Assembly (NCBI GenBank): GCA_045540815.1
Contig: JAZQHY010000018.1
Coordinates: 1-64,000, forward strand
Direction: 5' to 3'
Length of the DNA: 64,000 nt
Source of the DNA: JAZQHR01 sp045540815
GTDB taxonomy: Bacteria > Bacillota > Clostridia > UMGS1810
A program made the position numbers and the translations under genes. The notes beneath the pieces were generated by a model that saw only the letters and a program-made list of their open reading frames with translations, had not been told where the DNA came from and did no database searches. Positions 1 to 7,686 of this stretch are shown piece by piece. Within the stretch, counting starts at the first letter, position 1, and each line of letters starts with the position of its first letter.

Positions 1-1
1 T

Positions 2-937
2 GGTGAAACTGGTGGTACAGGACAGCCTGACGACGGAAAGATTACTGTCGATTTCAATGTAGGCGGCGGTGTTCACGAAACAATAACTACTGAGGGAGAT
101 AAAGCTGTCGTAAACGTTGACGAAATTAAAGATCCTGAAAGAGAAGGCTTTGCATTCGCAGGTTGGTATGCTGACGAGCATCACAAAGAAGAAGTAAAAG
201 GCGAAGTAGAAGTTGACGAAGATACCCAGTTCTATGGTAAGTGGATTAACACTACTGCTCCATCAGCACTAAACAATGATGACCGTGTAGCGTATGTTAT
301 TGGTTATCCTGAAGGTGATGTACGACCAAATGACGACATCACAAGAGAAGAAATTGCTACAATATTCTATCGACTTCTTAAGAAAGAAATCAGAGAAGAT
401 TTGTATTCAGAAGAAAATCAGTTTGGTGACGTAGAAGATGACAGATGGTCAAACAAAGAAATTTCTACTATGGCAAACGGTAAATACATCGTTGGTTACG
501 AAGATGGTACATTCAGACCTGAAAATGCTATCACCAGAGGTGAATTTGTAACAATAGCTGCAAGATTCCTTGAGGAAATTGTAGGCGAAACATACAAGAC
601 ATTCCACGACGTTAGCGGACACTGGGCAGAAGATGCTATCCACGCAGTAGCTGATCAGGAATGGATTGGCGGATATGAAGATGGAACGTTTAGACCTGAC
701 GCACTTATCACAAGAGCGGAAGCTATGACTATTATCAACAGAATGCTTGTATATCACATTGACCACGATTCACTAACCGATGATGCTAAGCATTGGCCGG
801 ACAACAATGCAGGTGATTGGTTCTATCTAGATGTATTGATAGCTACAAACTCACGTGAACACAGTATCCGTGAAAACGGCTATACAGAGGATTGGAACGA
901 AATTCTACCAAACCCTGATTGGTCAGTAATAAAATAA
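2..937 (+). CDS. SLH-domain surface protein, C-terminal fragment
   Basis: The frame is open from the left edge, so the N-terminus lies outside the window; about 311 residues are visible. The first 80 or so resemble a Listeria-Bacteroides (InlB B-type) repeat, with GFAFAGWYAD and a closing FYGKWI. Three S-layer homology segments follow, marked by GYPEGDVRPNDDITREE, GYEDGTFRPENAITRGE and GYEDGTFRPDALITRAE. SLH domains usually bind pyruvylated wall polymers, so this is probably a wall-anchored extracellular protein. The last 50 residues are acidic and Trp-rich without a recognised domain. The function of the missing part is unknown. Confidence 0.85.
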   Translation, partial: GETGGTGQPDDGKITVDFNVGGGVHETITTEGDKAVVNVDEIKDPEREGFAFAGWYADEHHKEEVKGEVEVDEDTQFYGKWINTTAPSALNNDDRVAYVIGYPEGDVRPNDDITREEIATIFYRLLKKEIREDLYSEENQFGDVEDDRWSNKEISTMANGKYIVGYEDGTFRPENAITRGEFVTIAARFLEEIVGETYKTFHDVSGHWAEDAIHAVADQEWIGGYEDGTFRPDALITRAEAMTIINRMLVYHIDHDSLTDDAKHWPDNNAGDWFYLDVLIATNSREHSIRENGYTEDWNEILPNPDWSVIK

Positions 938-967
938 TTAAATAAAAAGTAGCATAGAATATAAATT

Positions 968-1001
968 AAAACCGTGCACCCAAATTGGATGCACGGTTTT
1001 T
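968..1001 (+). terminator. Rho-independent terminator of the SLH gene
   Basis: An inverted repeat AAAACCGTGCA / TGCACGGTTTT with a short loop, ending in a T run, lies 30 bases after the SLH stop codon. Confidence 0.85.
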
Positions 1002-1090
1002 GTGAATACGGAGTTAATGGTAATGGGCTAATTTTATATGATACGTTTGTGATAAGCAACTTTTCTGATGGTCGGAAAATGGGAAGTATA

Positions 1091-1130
1091 TATAAAAAAA
1101 TAACGGCTAAATTGACCGTTATTTTTTATA
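1091..1130. terminator. Bidirectional terminator
   Basis: An A-rich arm, AATAACGG, a short loop, CCGTTATT and a T-rich arm form a symmetrical hairpin. It lies between the rightward SLH gene and the end of the leftward BMC operon and could stop transcription from both sides. Confidence 0.75.
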
Positions 1131-1140
1131 TATGTTTTTA

Positions 1141-1905
1141 TTATTCTGCCTTTAATACTTTGACATTAGTGTCTTCAAACATTTTGTCCCAATTATCGTT
1201 AAAATCGCCGTCTGTGACAAAATAATCTATCTGATCAAATGTAGATAGCTTTGCGAATCCAATGCGCCCAATCTTCGATTTATCGCACATATAGAAAACA
1301 TCGCCGGAATTTTTTAACATTTTTTGTTTTATAGCACACTCTTGCTCGTTGCTTTCAAGTATTCCCCCGTCAAGTGTTACACCTTTTGACGAGAAAAACA
1401 TCTTATTTGCAAAATAGTTTTCCTCTATAGTGTTTTCTGCCATACTGCCGACAAATGATTGGTTGTTACTTACCTGACCACCAACAGCTATAACTTTTAT
1501 GTCGCTTTGTGACGAAAGCTCGTTTATAACTCTTATAGAATTTGTAACGATAGTGATATTTTTCATTTTCTTAAGCTCACGAGCCATAAAAAAAGTAGTG
1601 GTAGAAGCATCAAGAAATATTGTGTCACCCGGAAATACGTGTTCCGCTGCGATTTTAGCAAGTTTTTCTTTAACAAGTGTGTTTGTATTTTTTCTTTTTT
1701 CCAGTGATAACTCATAAGCGCCTGCATCAATAGGCACCGCACCGCCATGCGTTCTTAGGAGTTGTTCCTGTTTTTCGAGCTTTTCAAGGTCGCGTCTTAC
1801 TGTTTCCTCGGTAATGGAAAACTCTGCACTGAGTTTGCTTACAGATACCGAGCCGTGTTGATTTAAAAGCTCAAGTATCCTTTTCTGTCTTTCAAGAGCA
1901 AACAT
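1141..1905 (-). CDS. DeoR-family transcriptional regulator of the BMC locus
   Basis: A 254-residue protein with an N-terminal DeoR winged helix (about residues 5-60: ERQKRILELL, TEETVRRDLEKLE, THGGAV) and a C-terminal sugar-phosphate-sensing domain of the DeoR type (DASTTTFFMA, TNS, GG, SSKGV, CDKSK). The ATG at 1905 is chosen over an in-frame start at 1944 because GGAGG lies just upstream of it. It is the last gene of the BMC operon, 42 bases after pduL. DeoR proteins usually repress and respond to a phosphorylated sugar, so a 6-deoxyketose phosphate or a downstream metabolite is a reasonable inferred ligand. A candidate operator is described at 15225-15251. Confidence 0.85.
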   Translation of the reverse strand: MFALERQKRILELLNQHGSVSVSKLSAEFSITEETVRRDLEKLEKQEQLLRTHGGAVPIDAGAYELSLEKRKNTNTLVKEKLAKIAAEHVFPGDTIFLDASTTTFFMARELKKMKNITIVTNSIRVINELSSQSDIKVIAVGGQVSNNQSFVGSMAENTIEENYFANKMFFSSKGVTLDGGILESNEQECAIKQKMLKNSGDVFYMCDKSKIGRIGFAKLSTFDQIDYFVTDGDFNDNWDKMFEDTNVKVLKAE

Positions 1906-1947
1906 ATTTTTCCTCCAACTAAAGTTATGGGAAACCAGTCCCAAACT

Positions 1948-2586
1948 TTATTTCTTTATTATTTTAACTAAATCACCGTTTCTAAGACCTGCCGAGTTTG
2001 CATCGTCAGTATCTATGTGCATTTCAGTGTTGAAATCTTCCCTTGTTCTTATCTGAACATCGTAAAATTTTGTAGGCTTTATTCCCTCAACAAGCACATC
2101 TACATAGTCATTGTCCTTTAAGCCGTGTTTTTCGGCATATTCAGGTGTAAGATGTATGTGTCTGTTCGCTATTATAACGCCCTGTTTTAGATAAACAGAA
2201 CCTTTAGGACCTACTATAACAATTCTTTCAGAGCCTTCTACGTTTCCAGATGGGCGAACGGGTGGGCTAACCTTTAATACAAATGTATCTGTACGTGAAA
2301 TTTCTACCTGTGTGTCCTTTCTCACAGGTCCGAGTACACGAACGTTTTCTATTGATTTAAGCGACGGGCCTACAAGGGTAACAACCTCTTTTGCGGCATA
2401 TTCTCTGCCCATAAGAGGTTTTAAAAGTGTAAGCTCGTAATCCTTTCCGAAAAGTGTGTCAAGGTCTTCGCGTGACAAGTGAATATGTCTTTGCGAAACA
2501 CCTATTTTTATTTCGCCGTTTGACTCTGCATCAATAGCGGAAAGGGCGTTTTTTACTGCTGTTTCTATTGCTTTAGCATCGTACAT
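1948..2586 (-). CDS. pduL: PduL-type phosphate propanoyltransferase
   Basis: A 212-residue PduL-family phosphotransacylase. It converts propionyl-CoA plus phosphate to propionyl-phosphate and regenerates CoA inside the organelle. The two family zinc-binding motifs are visible: SQRHIHLS near residue 31 and ANRHIHLTPEYAEKHGL near residue 140. The N-terminus (AIETAVKNALSAI) can form an amphipathic helix, as expected for a lumen-targeting peptide. AAGGGG precedes the ATG. The length is typical. No propionate kinase gene follows, so any ATP-yielding step would use a kinase encoded elsewhere. Confidence 0.92.
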   Translation of the reverse strand: MYDAKAIETAVKNALSAIDAESNGEIKIGVSQRHIHLSREDLDTLFGKDYELTLLKPLMGREYAAKEVVTLVGPSLKSIENVRVLGPVRKDTQVEISRTDTFVLKVSPPVRPSGNVEGSERIVIVGPKGSVYLKQGVIIANRHIHLTPEYAEKHGLKDNDYVDVLVEGIKPTKFYDVQIRTREDFNTEMHIDTDDANSAGLRNGDLVKIIKK

Positions 2587-2600
2587 AATCTATATACCCC

Positions 2601-2876
2601 TTACTGTTCCAAATCAAAAAATTTAAGTATCTCCTCGTGTGGGTTAGCTATAACCTCACATCCGTATACCTTGCCAAGTGCGGATGCGCACTCGCGTCCT
2701 GCTTCTACAGCGGCTGTTACCGCCGACACACTGCCTGTAACAATCATAGTAACTAGTCGTCCACCGAGTCTTTTTTCAGTGTGAACAAGGCGAACATTTG
2801 CGGTTTTAAGCATTGTATCAAGACCTTCGATAGCAGCAACTAAGCCTTGGATTTCAAGAATACCTAATGAATTCAT
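2601..2876 (-). CDS. BMC-H shell protein with Gly-Gly-Arg pore loop
   Basis: A 91-residue single-domain hexameric shell protein of the PduA/EutM class: LGILEIQGLVAAIEGLDTM at the start, TGSVSAVTAAVEAG in the middle and VIANPHEEIL at the end. At the position where the PduA-like proteins of this locus have GSG, this one reads LGGRL, with one extra residue before it, so the pore is probably lined by arginine. Its start overlaps the stop of the next gene upstream by four bases (2873-2876), implying translational coupling. Confidence 0.9.
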   Translation of the reverse strand: MNSLGILEIQGLVAAIEGLDTMLKTANVRLVHTEKRLGGRLVTMIVTGSVSAVTAAVEAGRECASALGKVYGCEVIANPHEEILKFFDLEQ

Positions 2877-3229
2877 TTCGCCTGCTCCTCTCTGAAACTC
2901 TTTGGAAGCTTCTTGTTGAATTTGTCTTTGTTAATGTCCATAAGATATGCCATCTTGTCAACATCTTCACCAGGGTTGGCTATAATGTGGTGGACAATAT
3001 ATTTTCCGCGTTCCTTTGCGTAATTTACACCCGCCTCAACAGCCGCATTAACTGCCGATACAGGGCCTGTCATTTTAACCGCCATTACAAGTGGAGCAGG
3101 GACGTCCGGAGAAATCGGTCTGTTTCTGTCGAATGCTATTATCTTTACATCTGCCGCTTTTGCCGCAACGTCTGCCACGCAAACTGCAGTAGTAAAGCTG
3201 TAAACTTCTATCATACCTAGTGCTTGCAT
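2873..3229 (-). CDS. BMC-H shell protein with enlarged pore loop and C-terminal tail
   Basis: A 118-residue BMC-domain protein: ALGMIEVYSFTTAVCVADV, TGPVSAVNAAVEAG, IIANPGEDVDKM. Two features set it apart from its neighbours. The pore region is longer and proline-rich (PISPDVPAPLV), and about 22 charged residues follow the BMC fold (KDKFNKKLPKSFREEQ). The tail could contact cargo or other shell proteins; that is inference. It lies 20 bases after pduP and overlaps the next BMC-H gene by four bases. Confidence 0.88.
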   Translation of the reverse strand: MQALGMIEVYSFTTAVCVADVAAKAADVKIIAFDRNRPISPDVPAPLVMAVKMTGPVSAVNAAVEAGVNYAKERGKYIVHHIIANPGEDVDKMAYLMDINKDKFNKKLPKSFREEQAK

Positions 3230-3249
3230 CTGTCAATCACCTCAAAAAA

Positions 3250-4647
3250 TTATACTATGTGGAAACCATCTACCATTACGCAACGTCTTTGTCTCGTAAA
3301 TGATCTTGCAGATGTAAGACCTTCACCAGTAGGACCTGCAATGGTAAATGTGGTATGTCCTTCACCGCCTGAGCCTATACCTGCGTATGAAGGAGCATTT
3401 TTAACAAAGATTGTTGTTTCAACTGCTCTTGCAAAACGAGTTAGGTGGTCAACATTCTTTGAATGAATGTGAGCTGAATGACGGTTGCCGTGTTCAGCCT
3501 GACAAGCAAGCTCGATGGCTTCGTCAATATCCTTTACTCTAACGATAGGAAGGATAGGCATCATCATTTCCACCTGAACAAATGGGTGGTTTGCATCAGT
3601 TTCACATATGATTAGTCTTGGGTCTGCGTTTATGCCAAGCTCTTTTAGGAATTTACCTGCATCTCTGCCAACCCAGTCTTTGTTTATGATGTATTTTCCG
3701 TTTTTATTTATAAGCGCTATGTTCATAAGTTTGTCAATCTGGTCGCCTTTGATTAGATATGCGCCATTGTTTGTCATAGAGTTTATAAGCTTGTCAGCAA
3801 TGTTTGAAAATGCAAAACATTCTTTTTCAGCGATACAAGGTAGATTGTTGTCAAAGCTTGCGCCGTTTACTATATCGCGACCTGCTTTTTCAACGTCTGC
3901 TGTATCGTCAACGATAACAGGAGGGTTACCTGCACCTGCGCCGATTGCTTTCTTGCCTGACGAAAGAAGTGCTTTAACAACACCAGGGCCGCCTGTAGCA
4001 ACAAGCATCTTAACGATAGGAGATGCCATCATCTCGTCAGAGCTTTCTTTTGTAGGGTTTGCAACTGAAACTACAAGGTTTTCAGGGCCGCCTGCCTCAA
4101 GTATTGCTCTGTTTACAAGGTCAACTGCGTAGTTTGCAGCTCTTTTTGCGTTTGGATGAGGGTTAAATACTACCGCGTTACCACCTGCAATCATACCCAT
4201 AGAGTTACATAATACTGTTTCACTAGGGTTTGTTGAAGGGGTAATACTTCCTATAACACCATAAGGTGCCATTTCGATAAGAGTTAATCCGTCATCGCCT
4301 GTGTATACTCTAGGGTCAAGGTCCTCTGTGCCTGGAGTTTTGTTTGCAACAAGCTGATGCTTAAGTATCTTGTCGGAAACTCTACCCATCTTAGTTTCCT
4401 CAACGCCAAGTCTTGCCATATTTTCAGCTTCTTCAAGTGTAAGACGGCGGATGTTTGATATCATTTTTTCTCTTTGTTCAACTGTGTAGCTTCTAAACTG
4501 CTTGTAAGCCTTTTCTACAGCTGCAAGAGCCTCTGTCATAGAGTCGAAAACACCTTTTTTACCTTCTGTAATAGTGCTTGAAGAAGTGCCCATTACGTTT
4601 TTAACAACTTTTTCTACAATTTCATTTATGTATTGTTCGTTTAGCAT
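3250..4647 (-). CDS. pduP: CoA-acylating propionaldehyde dehydrogenase
   Basis: A 465-residue aldehyde dehydrogenase of the PduP/EutE type. It oxidises propionaldehyde to propionyl-CoA with NAD+. The catalytic cysteine is C271 in FDNNLPCIAEKE; SITPSTNPSET and VATGGPGVV are family landmarks. The first 20 residues (NEQYINEIVEKVVKNVMG) form a probable amphipathic encapsulation helix, separated from the enzyme by a Ser/Thr-rich linker. It lies between pduT and the second shell-gene pair of the operon. NADH made here would be balanced inside the organelle by the alcohol dehydrogenase. Confidence 0.93.
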   Translation of the reverse strand: MLNEQYINEIVEKVVKNVMGTSSSTITEGKKGVFDSMTEALAAVEKAYKQFRSYTVEQREKMISNIRRLTLEEAENMARLGVEETKMGRVSDKILKHQLVANKTPGTEDLDPRVYTGDDGLTLIEMAPYGVIGSITPSTNPSETVLCNSMGMIAGGNAVVFNPHPNAKRAANYAVDLVNRAILEAGGPENLVVSVANPTKESSDEMMASPIVKMLVATGGPGVVKALLSSGKKAIGAGAGNPPVIVDDTADVEKAGRDIVNGASFDNNLPCIAEKECFAFSNIADKLINSMTNNGAYLIKGDQIDKLMNIALINKNGKYIINKDWVGRDAGKFLKELGINADPRLIICETDANHPFVQVEMMMPILPIVRVKDIDEAIELACQAEHGNRHSAHIHSKNVDHLTRFARAVETTIFVKNAPSYAGIGSGGEGHTTFTIAGPTGEGLTSARSFTRQRRCVMVDGFHIV

Positions 4648-4667
4648 AATACTTTACCTCGTTTATA

Positions 4668-5216
4668 TTAAAGAATTGATTTCCAAAGCTTTTCGTCAGG
4701 ATTTGCCATAATAGAAGAATCAAGGAACATTCCTGTGTCTTTAACCGCGTCTTTAGCTTTTTCGATAGCAGCTGTTACTGCGGCAACTTCGCCTGTTAAA
4801 AGGAGATATGATTTTCCGCACATTCCCTTTGCTATTCTAAGCTCTATTAAATCGACCATCGCGGTTTTAGCAGCCATATCTGCTGCTACTATAATTGATG
4901 CTGCTGAAAATGTTTCGAGCACACCAAGCGCTTTTGCATCTGCAACCTCGTTTGAACCATAAATCGCAGGGAAGATAGATTCGTGAGGGTTGCCAAGTAC
5001 AAATGTATCTATTACACCTTCGCCTATAAGACCCTTTGATGCGTCAATAGATGCTTTTACTGCACTAAGCTCGCCTTCCACTAATATTATGTATTTTCCC
5101 GGACACACAACCTGTGCCTCGATTATATCTACCTCTGCGGTTTTAACTATCAGGTCTGCGGCTCTTATGCCTTTGGAAACCGTCTGGTATTCCATCATTC
5201 CAATCGCTTTTGCCAC
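4668..5216 (-). CDS. pduT: PduT-like tandem BMC shell protein with Fe-S cysteine
   Basis: A 182-residue protein made of two BMC domains (about 1-90 and 93-182), a BMC-T trimer type. It matches PduT in length and in the loop VVCPGKYII, which puts a cysteine at residue 38, the position that in studied PduT proteins holds a [4Fe-4S] cluster at the trimer pore. It would therefore pass electrons, or a whole cluster, through the shell. It directly follows the PduS gene, its usual partner. Confidence 0.9.
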   Translation of the reverse strand: MAKAIGMMEYQTVSKGIRAADLIVKTAEVDIIEAQVVCPGKYIILVEGELSAVKASIDASKGLIGEGVIDTFVLGNPHESIFPAIYGSNEVADAKALGVLETFSAASIIVAADMAAKTAMVDLIELRIAKGMCGKSYLLLTGEVAAVTAAIEKAKDAVKDTGMFLDSSIMANPDEKLWKSIL

Positions 5217-5262
5217 CTAAGTAACACCTGCTTTCTTCAAAATTTTGTATGTGAATTAAAAA

Positions 5263-6597
5263 TTACTTACTGCTTTTAGCTATAATAATAAACTTATCAT
5301 TTACCTCTACCACTTTGCCGTCGACAGATGCGTGAATTACACTTCCAAGCTTTGTTTCATCTGACCTGCCGATAAGCTGACCTTTTTTCACCTCGTCACC
5401 TTTTTTAACAAGAGATATGCAAGGAGCGCCGATGTGCTGTGATAAAAGTATCTTTACCGCCCTTGTGTTTGGCTGAATGTCCGAAATAGGAGCGGTTACA
5501 TTGTATTTTTTAAGACCAAGCCTGTTTATCAGTCTTGACATAGGAGCGCGTTTATACTCTCTGTCTTTGTGTGGCTTATCTGCCTCAATCTTCGGCATTG
5601 CGACGCCTGCCTGACGAAGCTTTGTCTTGTACTCTGTGATAAGAGAGCGCGGATTTAACCCTTGTGGGCACGAGAACAGCTCGCATAGTCCGCAGCTTGA
5701 ACAAAACATAGTGTTTACAAGCGCGGTAGTGTTTTGCGTGTCACCCGACGAAGCACTTCGCATAAACTGATGTGGCTCGATAGGGTGTCCTAAAAGATTT
5801 CTCGGACAAAGGTCTGTACAGCTTCTGCACTGGCAGCAACTTGCCATTGCCCTTTTCATATTTATAGACGTTTTGCTTTTTTTCTTAGCAACAACGATAT
5901 TATTCGATTTTAGTACGAGTATGGCGTTTGTAGTTTTGGTAACTACGTCATACTTTGAAATAAGGTTTCCCATCATAGGTCCACCCGAAATGTATGCTAC
6001 ATCATCGGCTGTTTCACCACCGGCTGCAGCTATAAGCTCGCCGATTGCAGTGCCTATAGGGACTTTTAATGTAACGGGATTTTTCACCTCACCCGCTATT
6101 GTAACGTATTTGTCAGTAACAGGTGTATCGTTCACTACTGCATTATATAAATTCAGCATTGTTTCAACGTTATATACGATAACACCCTTTGTAATAGGTA
6201 TTGCCCCAGGGTCTACAACCCTTTTTGTAACCTCATAGATTAAAACTATCTCATCGCCCGACGGATATGCGTCAGGAAGAAGATTTAGCTTTATATCCTT
6301 AAATGAGTCCTGATTTGCCCTCACGGCTTCTATTGCATTTTTGTAAGATTTTTTTACTGCTATATGTATGTTTTTCGCTCCGACTGCCTTGGCAACAAGT
6401 GATAGCGCAGACATTATCTCATACGGAAATTTTTCCATAAGTTGTCTGTGAAGCTTTAAAAGCGGCTCACACTCTGCACAGTTAAGGATAACCGTGTCTG
6501 CCTTTTCTGACAGCTTTGCGTATGACGGAAATCCGGCGCCACCAGCGCCTACTATACCGTGTTTTTTCATTATTTCACTTAAATTGCCGATTTGCAT
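5263..6597 (-). CDS. pduS: PduS-like RnfC-related flavin/iron-sulfur oxidoreductase
   Basis: A 444-residue PduS-type protein: N-terminal RnfC-like glycine-rich nucleotide/FMN region (GIVGAGGAGFPSYAKL), SLBB-like middle (GTAIGELIAAAGG), two [4Fe-4S] motifs (C254/C255, C257, C260, C264 and C299, C302, C305, C310), and a C-terminal biotinyl-like fold (KKGDEVKKGQLIG). In B12-dependent Pdu organelles PduS reduces cobalamin. The dehydratase here is a glycyl-radical enzyme without B12, so PduS must serve another electron task, perhaps NADH oxidation through PduT or supply of low-potential electrons. Confidence 0.9.
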   Translation of the reverse strand: MQIGNLSEIMKKHGIVGAGGAGFPSYAKLSEKADTVILNCAECEPLLKLHRQLMEKFPYEIMSALSLVAKAVGAKNIHIAVKKSYKNAIEAVRANQDSFKDIKLNLLPDAYPSGDEIVLIYEVTKRVVDPGAIPITKGVIVYNVETMLNLYNAVVNDTPVTDKYVTIAGEVKNPVTLKVPIGTAIGELIAAAGGETADDVAYISGGPMMGNLISKYDVVTKTTNAILVLKSNNIVVAKKKSKTSINMKRAMASCCQCRSCTDLCPRNLLGHPIEPHQFMRSASSGDTQNTTALVNTMFCSSCGLCELFSCPQGLNPRSLITEYKTKLRQAGVAMPKIEADKPHKDREYKRAPMSRLINRLGLKKYNVTAPISDIQPNTRAVKILLSQHIGAPCISLVKKGDEVKKGQLIGRSDETKLGSVIHASVDGKVVEVNDKFIIIAKSSK

Positions 6598-6604
6598 TTA
6601 AAAT

Positions 6605-6877
6605 CTACTCCAATCCGGATGCGTCGTCTACTATTCCGACTATTGCTGCGTCGATAGGTGCTGATGCCATATTGCATCCAACTCGTGCCGCACTTCCGCA
6701 AGCTACAAGTACATATTCGCCTATACCTGCGCCTATGTTGTCTATTGCCACTACGTTTCCGCCCTTATTCATACTCTTTAAAGGCTCAACTATCATAAAT
6801 TTGTTTCCTACAAGGTTATCATTTTTGCGAGTGGAAACTATGCTTCCAACCACTTTACCTATAATCATCTTTTTCAC
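6605..6877 (-). CDS. pduN: EutN/CcmL-type pentameric shell vertex protein
   Basis: A 90-residue BMC-P protein that caps the vertices of the polyhedral shell. Family landmarks are the MIIGKVVGSIVSTRKN start, GNKFMIVEPL, AIDNIGAGIGEYVLV and the closing DAAIVGIVDD. It is the only pentamer gene in the locus. It lies eight bases before pduS and downstream of the two duplicated BMC-H genes, from which a 120-base gap with a hairpin separates it. Confidence 0.92.
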   Translation of the reverse strand: MKKMIIGKVVGSIVSTRKNDNLVGNKFMIVEPLKSMNKGGNVVAIDNIGAGIGEYVLVACGSAARVGCNMASAPIDAAIVGIVDDASGLE

Positions 6878-6922
6878 CTCTGGTTAATAGGATTTGTCTT
6901 TCCTAAGCTTAATTATAAATCC

Positions 6923-6976
6923 CGTGGGGCAAGGGTTTCTCGCCCCACGAAACTCTATAATTTTCACGTGAAAATT
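6923..6976 (-). other. GC-rich stem-loop and adjacent 18-bp palindrome between shell genes
   Basis: Between the extended BMC-H gene and pduN, CGTGGGGC (6923-6930) pairs with GCCCCACG (6942-6949) around an 11-base loop. Ten bases away lies the perfect palindrome AATTTTCACGTGAAAATT (6959-6976). No T run follows the stem on the minus strand, so it is not a clear terminator. It may be an RNA processing or stability element that lets the BMC-H genes be expressed at a higher level than the genes behind them. Confidence 0.45.
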
Positions 6977-6998
6977 TTATTACTACTTAATTCTTAAA

Positions 6999-7367
6999 TT
7001 ATTTAAGAGAAGGCAATATTTTTTCAACGTCAGCGTGTGGTCTTGGGATTACGTGTGTAGCAACGATTTCACCAAGTCTCTGAGCAGATGCGCCGCCAGC
7101 TTCAACTGCAGATTTAACTGCGCCAACGTCACCTCTAACCATAACACTTACAAGACCTGAACCGATTTTTTCAGTTCCGATTAAAACTACGTTTGCAGCT
7201 TTAACCATTGCGTCAGCAGCTTCTATTGCAGCTACTAAACCTCTTGTTTCAACCATACCTAATGCTTCCTGTGCCATTTTTATTTCCTCCTTGATAATAA
7301 TATCTTCTTTTTTAGTTTCTACTTTTGTTTCAGCTTTTTTAGCTGTTGTTTTTTTAGCTGTAGCCAT
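6999..7367 (-). CDS. BMC-H shell protein with Lys-rich N-terminal extension and internal start
   Basis: A 122-residue frame. Residues 32-122 form a PduA-like BMC-H domain with a GSG pore loop ([12 protein letters not shown]), about 85 percent identical to the next gene. Residues 1-31 are a charged extension ([20 protein letters not shown]). The long start at 7367 has a fair ribosome site (AAGAGGTAAG). A much stronger one, AAGGAGG, lies eight bases before the internal ATG at 7277, where a normal-length 92-residue BMC-H would begin. Both forms may be made from one message. Whether the extension faces the lumen or the cytosol cannot be told from sequence. Confidence 0.88.
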   Translation of the reverse strand: MATAKKTTAKKAETKVETKKEDIIIKEEIKMAQEALGMVETRGLVAAIEAADAMVKAANVVLIGTEKIGSGLVSVMVRGDVGAVKSAVEAGGASAQRLGEIVATHVIPRPHADVEKILPSLK

Positions 7368-7380
7368 TTTTTCTTACCTC

Positions 7381-7659
7381 TTATTTAAGTTTTGGTAGGA
7401 TAGCTGCCACATCTGTGTGTGGTCTTGGGATTACGTGTACAGCTACAAGCTCGCCAAGTCTCTGTGCAGAAGCAGCGCCTGCTTCAGTAGCAGCTTTAAC
7501 AGCACCTACATCGCCTTCAACCATAACACTTACTAGACCTGAACCAATTTTTTCAGTTCCAAGTAGAGTAACGTTTGCAGCTTTAACCATAGCATCTGCA
7601 GCTTCGATAGCAGCAACAAGTCCTCTTGTTTCAACCATACCTAATGCTTCCTGAGTCAT
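7381..7659 (-). CDS. PduA-like BMC-H shell protein
   Basis: A 92-residue hexameric shell protein: [19 protein letters not shown], pore loop [32 protein letters not shown]-lined pores of PduA type are thought to pass small polar metabolites such as 1,2-propanediol. It is the paralog of the adjacent extended gene (13 differences over 91 aligned residues by eye), so the pair arose by tandem duplication. AGGAGG lies eight bases upstream of the ATG. It follows the alcohol dehydrogenase gene by 27 bases. Confidence 0.93.
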   Translation of the reverse strand: MTQEALGMVETRGLVAAIEAADAMVKAANVTLLGTEKIGSGLVSVMVEGDVGAVKAATEAGAASAQRLGELVAVHVIPRPHTDVAAILPKLK

Positions 7660-7686
7660 TTTAAGTACCTCCTAGTATATTTTAGA

